A stretch of DNA of 64,000 bases, from NCBI RefSeq assembly GCF_913062585.1, contig NZ_CAJXWX010000005.1, forward strand, positions 1-64,000, read 5' to 3'. Shown piece by piece: positions 42,442 to 51,227 of the stretch. This DNA is from an uncultured Sphingomonas sp. (GTDB taxonomy: Bacteria > Pseudomonadota > Alphaproteobacteria > Sphingomonadales > Sphingomonadaceae). Below the pieces are notes generated by a model. It was not told the origin of the DNA and did not search any database. It saw only the letters and a program-made list of their open reading frames with translations. Position numbers and translations under genes: made by a program. Numbering within the stretch: the stretch's first letter is position 1; every line of letters begins with the position of its first letter.

Positions 42442-44076
42442 TCAGCCGAGCGCGCGCGCGGTGTTGATGACATTGACGCCGTTGAAGCGCGCCGTGGACG
42501 AGCCATGGCTGACCGCCGACACCTGCGATGGCTGGCCCTTGCCGTCGAAGAAGGACCCGCCCAGCCGGTAATCGCTGCGGTCGCACACGCCGACGCAGGA
42601 ATTCCAGAATTCGGGCGTACGGATCTGATAGGCGACGTCCTCGATCTGCCCGGTCACCTTGCCGTTCTTGATCTCGTAGAACAGCTCGCCGCCGAACTGC
42701 GCGTTGTAGCGCTGCTGGTCGATCGAGAAGGACCCGTCGCCGATGATGTAGATGCCGTTCTCGACCCCGGCGATCATCTGCTCGGGCGTCATCGCGGCCT
42801 TGCCGGGTTGCAGCGACACATTGGCCATGCGCTGGAACTGCACCGAGGACCAGCTATCGGCATAGCAGCAGCCGTCCGACTCCTTCTTGCCCATGACATG
42901 CGCCTGGTCGCGGATCGCCTGGTAATCGACCAGCTTGCCGTCGCGGATCAGGTCCCATTGCTTGGTCTTCACGCCCTCATCGTCATAGGCGACGGCGCCC
43001 AGGCTGCCGGGTTGCGTCTTGTCGGCGACGATCGTGACCTGCGGGCTGCCGTACTGGAAATGCGCGGCCAGCTTGTCCGGGGTGGCGAAGCTCGTCCCCG
43101 CATAATTGGCCTCGTATCCCAGCACGCGGTCGAGTTCGAGCGGGTGGCCGACCGACTCGTGGATGGTCAGCCACAGGTTGGACGGATCGAGCACCAGATC
43201 GTATTTGCCCGGCTTGACCGAGGGCGCGGTCAGCTTGGCGCGTGCCTGTTTGGCGGCGAAGACCGCGTCCTCGCGCATGTCATAGCTGTTGCCATAGACG
43301 ACCGCGCCGCCCGGCAGGGTGCGCTTGTCCGCGGCATTGCCGTCCAGATATTCGAAGCCCATGCCGCGCGGCGAGGACAGGCCGTCGCGGGTGCGGAACT
43401 TGCCGGTCGTCTTGTCGACCGCGGTCACCGTCATCGGCGCCCAGATGCGGTGCACGTCCTGGTCGATGTACGATCCGTCGGTCGAGGCGAAATATTTCTG
43501 CTCGTTCACGACGAACAGGATCGAATTCACGAAGTCCGCGCCCGCGCCCGTCGCGGCGGCGTTGACGCCCAGCAGCAGATCGGCCTTGTCCTTGATCGGC
43601 ACCGCCATCGCGTTCTTGACGATGGGGGTGCGCCACGACACCTCGCCGACGCCCGTCACGGGGGCGAGCTGGACCGGTTCGGACTGGATGCGGGCATTGG
43701 CCTTGGCGATGGCGGCGGCCTGGCGCGCGGCGGCGGCGATGCCGTCGGGGGTCAGGTCGTTGGTGGCGGCGAAGCCCCAGGCGCCGTTCGCAATGACGCG
43801 GATGCCAGCGCCGGTCGACTCCGTGTTGACGACATTCTCGACATTCTTTTCGCGCGTCACCACGAACTGGCGCAGATAGCGGCCGACGCGCACGTCGCAA
43901 TAGCTGCACCCGACGCTCTTGGCGGTGTTGAGCGCCACGTCGGACAGCCGCTTCTTCAAGCCGACATCCATGGTGGACAGCAATTCCTCGGCGGCGATCG
44001 CCCGGCCCGGAAAGGCCCCCAGCAGCAGGGCGCTCAGCCCCGCGCCGCTGGCGGCCATGAAGTCGCGTCGATGCAC
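42442..44076 (-). CDS. TldD-like zinc metalloprotease with twin-arginine signal
   Basis: A 544-residue protein whose start MHRRDFMAASGAGLSALLL, ending in AIAA, is a clear Tat signal. The zinc site is H306-E307-SVG-H311 in TIHESVGHPLELDR. The N- and C-terminal U62 domains are complete (GAGIRVIANGAWGFAAT; SFSIDQQRYNAQFGGELFYEI). Cysteines come in pairs: C57/C60 in GCSYCDV, CC in DGCCYADSW and SCVGVC near the C-terminus, fitting an oxidising compartment. Cytoplasmic TldD proteins have no such signal. First gene of the operon with TldE-like, DUF4159, MoxR and Bat-type genes. Confidence 0.9.
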   Translation of the reverse strand: MHRRDFMAASGAGLSALLLGAFPGRAIAAEELLSTMDVGLKKRLSDVALNTAKSVGCSYCDVRVGRYLRQFVVTREKNVENVVNTESTGAGIRVIANGAWGFAATNDLTPDGIAAAARQAAAIAKANARIQSEPVQLAPVTGVGEVSWRTPIVKNAMAVPIKDKADLLLGVNAAATGAGADFVNSILFVVNEQKYFASTDGSYIDQDVHRIWAPMTVTAVDKTTGKFRTRDGLSSPRGMGFEYLDGNAADKRTLPGGAVVYGNSYDMREDAVFAAKQARAKLTAPSVKPGKYDLVLDPSNLWLTIHESVGHPLELDRVLGYEANYAGTSFATPDKLAAHFQYGSPQVTIVADKTQPGSLGAVAYDDEGVKTKQWDLIRDGKLVDYQAIRDQAHVMGKKESDGCCYADSWSSVQFQRMANVSLQPGKAAMTPEQMIAGVENGIYIIGDGSFSIDQQRYNAQFGGELFYEIKNGKVTGQIEDVAYQIRTPEFWNSCVGVCDRSDYRLGGSFFDGKGQPSQVSAVSHGSSTARFNGVNVINTARALG

Positions 44077-44234
44077 TCTTCTATCTCCCCCGCCCGGCCC
44101 GTCGCCAGGTCCTTGGCGTTATGGTTGACCAACACAGCCATGCGGTCAAGCGGCTTTGGTGGCGATGCGGCGATTATCGTTCGGTGGGGGCCAAGGTCGT
44201 ATGATTGGCCTGTCTTCGGTTTAAGAATGAGCAT

Positions 44235-44253
44235 GAATTGGTCAGGCAAATTC
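44235..44253. promoter_or_regulatory. Candidate uronate-type operator before the GH115 gene
   Basis: GAATTGGTCAGGCAAATTC is a 19-bp imperfect palindrome (five matched bases at each end) 63 bp before the GH115 start. A TATAAA at 44264-44269 could be the -10 box, with the operator over the -35 region. The same AATTGGTCAG core recurs at 56728. It resembles the AATTGG..CCAATT sites of GntR-family hexuronate repressors (UxuR/ExuR), from memory. Confidence 0.5.
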
Positions 44254-44316
44254 GCTTTACAGCTATAAAGGGCCCGCTAAGCTGAACTCCGATCTGGGGA
44301 AAAGCGGGCGAGGGAT

Positions 44317-47145
44317 ATGGACGACAACCGCCGGGGGCGAGCCGCACGGACGAGGCGTGGTCTGGGCCTGATCCTGCCCGTCGCGCTGGTCGCGAGCATG
44401 GTGTCGGCGGGCCCTGCGCTGGCGAAGGAGATGGACCTGACCCATGCGGGCGTGTTCGCGGCGGCGGACGCGCAGGGGACAGGGCAACTGGCGGCCGATC
44501 TGTTGCTTCGCGACCTCTCCAGCCTGGGCGGGCGGCCGGGATCGGTCGCCAGCGACATGGCGAGCTGCGCCGCGACCTGTATCATCATCGGGACGGCGGA
44601 CATGCCGGTCGTGCAGACACTGGCGCGTGACGGCGGGGTCGACCTGTCGCCGTTGAAGGGCGGTTGGGAACGCTATGTCCGCGCCGGGGTCACGGTCGCC
44701 GGGCGTCGCTATCTGCTGATCATCGGTTCCGATGTGCGGGGGGCCATTTATGGCGTGACCGATCTGTCGCGGGCTTTGGGGGTGTCGCCCTGGGAATGGT
44801 GGGCCGACGTCACCCCGCGCCGCCGCGACCGGATCGTCGTCGACGATGCGCCGATCGTCTCGCGCGAGCCCTCGGTGAAGTATCGCGGCATCTTCCTGAA
44901 CGACGAGGATTGGGGGCTCGAGCCCTGGGCCGCCAAGACCTTCGATCCGGCCAAGGGCAATATCGGGCCGAAGACCTATGAACGTGTCTTCGAGCTGATG
45001 TGGCGGCTGAAGGCCAATACGCTCTGGCCCGCCATGCATTCGGTCTCTACGCCCTTTTTCGGCGATCCGGGCAATGCGCCTTTGGCGAAACGCTATGCCA
45101 TCGTGATCGGCAGCTCGCACGCCGAGCCGATGCTCCGCAACAATCTACGCGAATGGGACGAGGGCACGCGGGGCGGGTTCGACTTCACCCGGCGACCCCA
45201 GGCGATCCTGGACTATTGGCGCGAGCGGGTAGGCGAAACCAAGGGGCAGGAGGCCTTCTACACGGTGGGCCTGCGCGGGCTGCATGACGGGCCGATGCAG
45301 GGGGTGACGACCACGGCGGCGCGGCGCAGCATCCTGGAGGATGTGGTCGGGCGGCAGCGTGGCCTGCTGGCCGATACGCTCGGCAAGCAGGCGGCGCAGG
45401 TGCCGCAGCTCTATGTCGCCTATCATGAATTGCAGGAGGCCTATGATGCCGGGCTGACCCTGCCGGGCGACGTCACGCTGATGTGGACGGACGACAATTA
45501 CGGCTATCTGCGTCGGCTGAGCACGCCGGAGGAACAGAAGCGGCCGGGCGGGGCGGGGGTCTATTATCACCTGTCCTATTGGGGACGGCCGCACGATTAT
45601 CTGTGGCTGGGCACGACCCACCCCGCACTGATCCGCGAGGAGATGGGGCGGGCCTGGGACACCGACGCCCGGCGTATCTGGGTGGTCAATGTCGGTGACA
45701 TCAAGCCGATCGAATATCTCTCGCAATATTTCCTCGATCTCGCCTTCGACGCGCGACTGCTCGACCAGTCGCCGCGCGAGCATCTGCGCCGCTTCATGGC
45801 CGAGCAGTTCGGCGAGGCGGAGGCGGGCGCAATCGCCGATGTAATGATGCGCTTCTACGACCTGGCCTGGCCGCGAAAGCCCGAATTCATGGGGTTCGGC
45901 CAGACCGAATGGGTTACGCCTAACCGGACGAGCGCCTATGTCCAGTCGGACGGCGAGGAGGCACAGGCGCGGATCGCGGCCTATCAGGCGCTCGCCGCGC
46001 AGGCCGAGGCGATCGGCGCGCATATCTCGAAGGACCGGCAGGACGCCTTTTACGAACTGGTCCTCTATCCGGTGCGCGGCGCGGCCGGGCTGAACACGCG
46101 CATCCTGTCGCTCGATCTGGCCGAGCTGTACGCGCGCGATCAGCGGGCCAGCGCCAATGCCTATGTCGCGCGGGCGAAGGCGGCGCATGGCGCGCTGGTC
46201 GCGGATACGGCGCGCTACAATGCGCTGGCCGAGGGCAAGTGGCGCGAGATGATGGACATGGCGCCGCGCCGTCTGCCCGTCTTTGTCGAGCCGATATGGC
46301 CGAGCTGGCAGTCCTCCACCGAGAAGGGCTGCGCCGCCGGGCTATGGGGCGCATGGATCGGCGACGAGAATGTCCTGACGTTCACTCGTGGGGTTCCTGC
46401 CATGCGGTCTGTGACCCTGTACCAGCACCAGCCGCAGGCGACCGCCTGGTCAGTGAGCGAACTGCCCGACGGCCTGTCGCTGACGGAAGCGAAGGGCGAA
46501 CTCAACGCGAAAGGCGGGTATGAGCAGCGGCTGACCCTGCGCTATGACGGCAAGGGCGCGGTCGGGCCGGTGACGCTGCGGTGTGGGGATCAGCCGGTGG
46601 TCGTCCATGCGACCGCCCTGACGCCGCCAAAGGTCGATCCCGGCGAGCGGCTGGAGGACGAGCGGCGTGTGACCAGGCCCGCGCTGGCCGCGACGTTCGG
46701 CCCGGACTGGGAGGCGATCCCCGATCTGGGCAGCCAGCACGGCGCGCTGCGGTCGAAGCTGACCCTGCCGACCCGCACCGTCGCCGCACAGGGCACGCCC
46801 GCCACCTGGCGCTTCGCCACCATGACGGAGGCGGGTGCAAGCCTGCGCGTCGTCGCCTTGCCGACCCATCCGCGCGACCCGGCGCATGGCCTGCGCGCGG
46901 TGGTGAAGCTGGACGATGGCGAGTGGCAGACGGTCGACTTCGCGACGACCGGGCGCAGCGACCAGTGGCGGCAGAATGTCCTGACCAATACCGCTATCGC
47001 CACCCTGCCCCTCAAGACATTCCCCGCCGGGCATCACCGGGTGGCGATCGTGCCGCTCGATCCCGGCCTGACCCTCGATCGTGTCGAGCTGGTGCTCGAT
47101 GGTGCCCGTCCGCTCTATGCGCCTTTGCCGGAGATTGCCCGATGA
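44317..47145 (+). CDS. GH115 alpha-glucuronidase
   Basis: A 942-residue secreted enzyme: a signal peptide (GLILPVALVASMVSAGPALA), an N-terminal domain (IIGSDVRGAIYGVTDLSRALGVSPWEWWADVTP), the GH115 barrel with SVKYRGIFLNDEDWGLEPWA, LKANTLWPAMHS and DVTLMWTDDNYGYLR, a helical part, and a C-terminal GH115 domain (RLPVFVEPIWPSWQSS). The family removes glucuronic or 4-O-methylglucuronic acid side chains from polysaccharides such as glucuronoxylan, including from internal residues. GAGGGAT gives a good ribosome site. It overlaps the GH2 gene (ATGA). Confidence 0.93.
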   Translation: MDDNRRGRAARTRRGLGLILPVALVASMVSAGPALAKEMDLTHAGVFAAADAQGTGQLAADLLLRDLSSLGGRPGSVASDMASCAATCIIIGTADMPVVQTLARDGGVDLSPLKGGWERYVRAGVTVAGRRYLLIIGSDVRGAIYGVTDLSRALGVSPWEWWADVTPRRRDRIVVDDAPIVSREPSVKYRGIFLNDEDWGLEPWAAKTFDPAKGNIGPKTYERVFELMWRLKANTLWPAMHSVSTPFFGDPGNAPLAKRYAIVIGSSHAEPMLRNNLREWDEGTRGGFDFTRRPQAILDYWRERVGETKGQEAFYTVGLRGLHDGPMQGVTTTAARRSILEDVVGRQRGLLADTLGKQAAQVPQLYVAYHELQEAYDAGLTLPGDVTLMWTDDNYGYLRRLSTPEEQKRPGGAGVYYHLSYWGRPHDYLWLGTTHPALIREEMGRAWDTDARRIWVVNVGDIKPIEYLSQYFLDLAFDARLLDQSPREHLRRFMAEQFGEAEAGAIADVMMRFYDLAWPRKPEFMGFGQTEWVTPNRTSAYVQSDGEEAQARIAAYQALAAQAEAIGAHISKDRQDAFYELVLYPVRGAAGLNTRILSLDLAELYARDQRASANAYVARAKAAHGALVADTARYNALAEGKWREMMDMAPRRLPVFVEPIWPSWQSSTEKGCAAGLWGAWIGDENVLTFTRGVPAMRSVTLYQHQPQATAWSVSELPDGLSLTEAKGELNAKGGYEQRLTLRYDGKGAVGPVTLRCGDQPVVVHATALTPPKVDPGERLEDERRVTRPALAATFGPDWEAIPDLGSQHGALRSKLTLPTRTVAAQGTPATWRFATMTEAGASLRVVALPTHPRDPAHGLRAVVKLDDGEWQTVDFATTGRSDQWRQNVLTNTAIATLPLKTFPAGHHRVAIVPLDPGLTLDRVELVLDGARPLYAPLPEIAR

Positions 47146-50027
47146 CCATGACCCGCCGCACTCTCCTGGTCAGCGGGCTGGCCGCGCCTGCGCTGGGGAC
47201 GCCCGCGCTGGCGGCGAACCGCGTAGTCGAACTCGACAGCGGCGACGCGCCCGCGCCCTTCGAGGCCATGCCGGAGCCGCCCTTTGTCGCAGACCCGAGC
47301 CTGCTTCGGCTCGACAGCGGTTGGCTGTTCCACAAGGGCGACATCGCCGTGCCGCCGATCCTGGGGCATGAGGAAAGCTACCAGAATGCCAAGGCCGGGA
47401 TCGCGCAGGGCGCGGCGGCGGTCAGCTATGACGATAGCGACTGGCGCAGCGTCGAACTGCCCCACGACTGGGCGATGGAGGAGGTGGTCGACCCCAAGGC
47501 TAATGTCGCACAAGGATACCGACGGCGCGGGATCGGCTGGTATCGCCGGACGCTGAAGCTGCCGACCAAGTGGCGCGGCCGCTATCTGGAGGTGCAGCTG
47601 GGCGCGGCGGCGACCCATGCCAAGGTCTGGTTCAACGGCGTCCTCGTCGCGCACAGCTTCAGCGGGTACACCGCGATCCTGATCGACATCACCCCCTATG
47701 CCCGGTTCGGCGAGGAGCTGAACACGCTGGCCGTCCGCGTCGATGCCGAGACGATGGAGGGCTGGTGGTATGAGGGCGCAGGGCTCTATCGCCATAACTG
47801 GTTGGCGGTGCGCGATGCGGTGAGCATCGTGACCGACGGGCTTCACGCCGACCCGCGCCGCGATGGGGCGGGCTGGACCGTGCCGGTGGCGCTGACCGTT
47901 TCCAACATCCTGAAGACGCCCGCCACCGTGCGGGCCGAGGCGGTGTTGATCGACCCGGCGGGCCGCACCATCGGACGGGCGGAGACGGACGTGACCGTCG
48001 ATCCGCTCAGGACCAGCGAGGCGCGGATGACCATTGCGGTCGCGGGGCCGCAGCTCTGGTCGGTCGATTATCCGACGCTCTACCGGGTCGAGACGCGACT
48101 GCTGCGCGACGGCAAGCCCGTGGACAACCGCGCCACCCGGATCGGCTTTCGCGAAATCCGCTTCGATGCGGGCACAGGCTTCTACCTCAACGGCGTGGCG
48201 ACCAAGATCAAGGGCGTGTGCGTCCACCAGGATCATGCCGGGGTCGGCGTCGCCATGCCCGATGCGATGTGGGAATGGCGCATCCGGCGGCTGAAGGCGA
48301 TGGGATGCAACGCGCTGCGCTGCTCGCACCATGCGCCCGCACCCGAATTGCTCGATGCGTGCGACCGGCTGGGGATGCTGGTCATGGACGAGAACCGCAA
48401 CTTCAACCCCAGCCCGGACTATCTGCGCCAGTTGCAATGGCTGGTGCGCCGCGACCGCAACCGGCCGAGCGTCTTCCTGTGGTCCGTCTTCAACGAAGAG
48501 CCGATGCAGGGCACCGAACAGGGTTACGAGATGGTTCGCCGCATGGCCGAAGCGGTGAAGGAACTCGACACCTCGCGCCCCGTCACGGCGGCGATGAACG
48601 ACGGGATGTTCTCCCCACTCAACGTCTCCGACGCGGTCGACGTCATGGGCTTCAACTACCAGCATCGCCGCTATGACAAGTTCCACGCCGCGCATCCGAC
48701 CAAGCCGATGACCAGTTCGGAGGATACCAGCGCCTTCATGACGCGCGGGGTTTGGAAGACCGACATGGCGCGGCATGAAGTCAGTTCCTACGACACCGAC
48801 GCCGCCGAATGGGGCCTGACCCATCATGAGAGCTGGCGGATGATCGACACGCGGCCCTTCGTCGCGGGGACGTTCGTGTGGACCGGCTTCGACTATCATG
48901 GCGAGCCGACGCCGTTCGAATGGCCGACGACCAGCAGCGTGTTCGGCATCATGGATCTGTGCGGTTTCGCCAAGATGGCCCTTCACCTGCGCCGTGCGCA
49001 ATGGGTGGATGATGCACCTGCGCTGGCCATCTCGCCGCACTGGACCTGGCCAGGGCGCGAGGGGGAGGCGATCCGGGTGCTGGCACTGACCAATGCCAAG
49101 ACGGTCGAATTGACGTTGAACGGCAGGAGCCTGGGGACGAAGACGGTCGACCGGCTGGCCATGCCCGAATGGCAGGTGCCCTATAGCCCGGGACGGCTGG
49201 AGGCAGTCGGTTATCGCGGCGGGCGTGAAGTATCGCGCACCGCCATCGAGACGGCGGGCCAGCCGGTCGCGCTGAAGCTGATCGCGGATCGCGGCGGGAT
49301 GCTGGGGACGGGGAGCGATGTGCAGCCCTTCACCGTGATGGCGGTCGATGCGCGTGGGCGGGTGGTGCCGGATGCTGATGCGCCGGTGACGTTCCGGGTG
49401 ACGAAGGGCGCGGTGATCGGGGTCGGCAATGGCGATCCGAACGACCATGACTCCGAGGTCGTCCCCGCGCGCCGCCTGTTCCATGGCTTGGCGCAGGCGC
49501 TGGTCCGGGCCGAGGCGGGAGCGGGCACGCTGACCGTCGAGGCGACTGCACCGGGCTTGAAGCCGGCGCGCACCACGGTGCGGGTGATCGCCGCCGCGCC
49601 TCTGCCTGCGCTGCCCGATACGCGGCCGGTGGCGATGCTGACCGACTGGAAGCGGAGCGACTTCACCGCGATCCGGCCCAATCCGTTGCGGCGCTATGCC
49701 GGCAATGACATGAACAGCCTGGTCTATGCGCGGCCCGGACGGCTGGAGGGGCCGGGCGAGGGCGTCTGGTCGACCTATCGCACCAGCTTCACGCCGCGCC
49801 GCCGGGTGGCGGAGCAGGGCGGGGCGGTGGTCTTCGCCGAGGTCGTCGGGCGCGCGGAAGCGTGGGTCGACGGGGTGAAGCGGGCCGAGAAGACGGACTT
49901 TGCAGGCGCGCCGCTGGTGGTGCCGTTCCCGGCCGGGGCGGGCGAGCGGCAGGTGGTGTTGGTCGTCGAGGCGGAGCCGGGCAAGGCTTCGGGCCTGGGG
50001 CGGACGATTTCGGTGCGGGAGGGGTAA
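47142..50027 (+). CDS. GH2 glycosidase (beta-galactosidase GalB-like), Tat-exported
   Basis: A 961-residue enzyme with a twin-arginine signal (MTMTRRTLLVSGLAAPALG). The GH2 order is clear: sugar-binding domain (WRSVELPHDWAMEE; VWFNGVLVAHSFSGYTA), Ig-like domain, and barrel with GVCVHQDHAGVG, the acid/base Glu in WSVFNEEPMQG and the probable nucleophile Glu in MTSSEDTSAF. C-terminal Ig-like DUF4982 and further sandwich domains follow, the last with a WSTYRTSF segment. The start overlaps the GH115 stop; the open frame 560 bp further upstream is a shadow inside GH115. Beta-galactosidase is the family default; beta-glucuronidase or another GH2 activity is possible. Confidence 0.9.
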   Translation: MTMTRRTLLVSGLAAPALGTPALAANRVVELDSGDAPAPFEAMPEPPFVADPSLLRLDSGWLFHKGDIAVPPILGHEESYQNAKAGIAQGAAAVSYDDSDWRSVELPHDWAMEEVVDPKANVAQGYRRRGIGWYRRTLKLPTKWRGRYLEVQLGAAATHAKVWFNGVLVAHSFSGYTAILIDITPYARFGEELNTLAVRVDAETMEGWWYEGAGLYRHNWLAVRDAVSIVTDGLHADPRRDGAGWTVPVALTVSNILKTPATVRAEAVLIDPAGRTIGRAETDVTVDPLRTSEARMTIAVAGPQLWSVDYPTLYRVETRLLRDGKPVDNRATRIGFREIRFDAGTGFYLNGVATKIKGVCVHQDHAGVGVAMPDAMWEWRIRRLKAMGCNALRCSHHAPAPELLDACDRLGMLVMDENRNFNPSPDYLRQLQWLVRRDRNRPSVFLWSVFNEEPMQGTEQGYEMVRRMAEAVKELDTSRPVTAAMNDGMFSPLNVSDAVDVMGFNYQHRRYDKFHAAHPTKPMTSSEDTSAFMTRGVWKTDMARHEVSSYDTDAAEWGLTHHESWRMIDTRPFVAGTFVWTGFDYHGEPTPFEWPTTSSVFGIMDLCGFAKMALHLRRAQWVDDAPALAISPHWTWPGREGEAIRVLALTNAKTVELTLNGRSLGTKTVDRLAMPEWQVPYSPGRLEAVGYRGGREVSRTAIETAGQPVALKLIADRGGMLGTGSDVQPFTVMAVDARGRVVPDADAPVTFRVTKGAVIGVGNGDPNDHDSEVVPARRLFHGLAQALVRAEAGAGTLTVEATAPGLKPARTTVRVIAAAPLPALPDTRPVAMLTDWKRSDFTAIRPNPLRRYAGNDMNSLVYARPGRLEGPGEGVWSTYRTSFTPRRRVAEQGGAVVFAEVVGRAEAWVDGVKRAEKTDFAGAPLVVPFPAGAGERQVVLVVEAEPGKASGLGRTISVREG

Positions 50028-50036
50028 GCCCCTGGC

Positions 50037-50097
50037 CTTCGACTTCGCTCAGGCTGAACGGAGGTCTGTACTCCGTTCAGCCTGAGCGAAGTCGAAG
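50037..50097. repeat. Perfect 27-bp-arm palindrome, REP-like/bidirectional terminator
   Basis: Arms 50037-50063 and 50071-50097 are exact reverse complements around the loop GTCTGTA. The arm contains CTTCGCTCAGGCTGAACG, a sequence type common as dispersed intergenic palindromes in sphingomonad genomes (from memory). It lies between two convergent genes and can fold on either transcript, so it may stop both. Confidence 0.85.
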
Positions 50098-50105
50098 CGC
50101 ACGGG

Positions 50106-51227
50106 TCAGACCTTCAGAATGATCCCCTTGCGATCCAGCATCCAACCGAAGCCACAGCAGACCAGCGTATAGGACAGCGCGCAGAGCAGCGAGCCGACCG
50201 GCCCCGGCGCGATCGGCTGAAACGTGTTGAGGCCGACCCAGGTGTAAAGTCCCTCGCCATCGACGTGTATCAGTTCCAGCACGACGACCAGCAGTTCCGA
50301 GAAAAGATAGATGGCCAGCGGATTGCGCCCCAGCATCTGAAGGAAGGACCGCCCGGCCTTCACCCCGCGTATCTCGACCAGCCAGAGCACCGCGCCGAGC
50401 AGGATCAGGTCGATCCCGACCGTCAGCGCGACGAACGAACCCGTCCACAGCTTCTTCCCGATCGGCAGCACGGGCGAAAGCAGCAGCGCGACGAGGACGA
50501 GCCCTGCACCGATTGCCGCCAGCCGACCGACGGTCGCGGCGTGCTTGCCCCAGCGCTGGATCGCCAGGCCGGTCAGATAGCCCGCGATCACATTGGTCGT
50601 CGCGGGCAGGGTGCCGAGCAGCCCCTCGGGATCGAAGCCATGATCCTTCTTGTAGAGATGCTCCGGCCCGATCAGCCACAGGTCGAACAGGGTCCCCGCA
50701 TTCTTGTAGCGCCCGAACGCCTCTCCGGCAGGGCTCAGCCCGACCAGGATCGCCCAATGAGCGACGACCAGCCCGATCGCGACCAGCAGCAGATGGCTGG
50801 GCTTCAGATAGCGCGCGCACAGGGCGCCGAGCAAATAGCAGAGCGCGATGCGTTGCAGCACGCCGGTCAGCCGGGTGTCGGCAAAGGGCTTGGCGACCCA
50901 GCTGCCGTCCGCCTGATGCGTGACGAAGGGGAACCAGTACATCAGCACGCCGAGCAGTAAGATCAGCGCGGCCCGCTTGAACACGCGGCGCAGGAAGACG
51001 CTCTCCGGCATCGGGCGGGACAGCGCGAAGCTCATCGCATTGCCGACCGCGAAGAGGAAGGTCGGGTAGATCAGGTCGGCGAGGGTGAAGCCGATCCAGG
51101 GCGCATGCTGCAACTGGGTAAAGGCCCCGCCCGCCCCCGCCGTGTTGACCACGATCATCAGGAAGATGGTCGCGCCCCGGAACATGTCGAGCGAGGCGAA
51201 GCGCTCGGGCTTGGGCATCGTCGTCAT
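50106..51227 (-). CDS. HGSNAT/NagX-like membrane acetyltransferase
   Basis: A 373-residue membrane protein with about 11 helices. Its N-terminus matches the human heparan-alpha-glucosaminide N-acetyltransferase signature: SLDMFRGATIFLMIVVN, then QHAPWIGFTLADLIYPTF, whose His (H41) aligns with the acetyl-carrying His of HGSNAT. HGSNAT passes acetyl from cytosolic acetyl-CoA through the membrane to a terminal alpha-glucosamine; bacterial NagX relatives are linked to GlcNAc use. It overlaps the stop of the GH89 gene by four bases, so both are made together. Confidence 0.85.
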   Translation of the reverse strand: MTTMPKPERFASLDMFRGATIFLMIVVNTAGAGGAFTQLQHAPWIGFTLADLIYPTFLFAVGNAMSFALSRPMPESVFLRRVFKRAALILLLGVLMYWFPFVTHQADGSWVAKPFADTRLTGVLQRIALCYLLGALCARYLKPSHLLLVAIGLVVAHWAILVGLSPAGEAFGRYKNAGTLFDLWLIGPEHLYKKDHGFDPEGLLGTLPATTNVIAGYLTGLAIQRWGKHAATVGRLAAIGAGLVLVALLLSPVLPIGKKLWTGSFVALTVGIDLILLGAVLWLVEIRGVKAGRSFLQMLGRNPLAIYLFSELLVVVLELIHVDGEGLYTWVGLNTFQPIAPGPVGSLLCALSYTLVCCGFGWMLDRKGIILKV

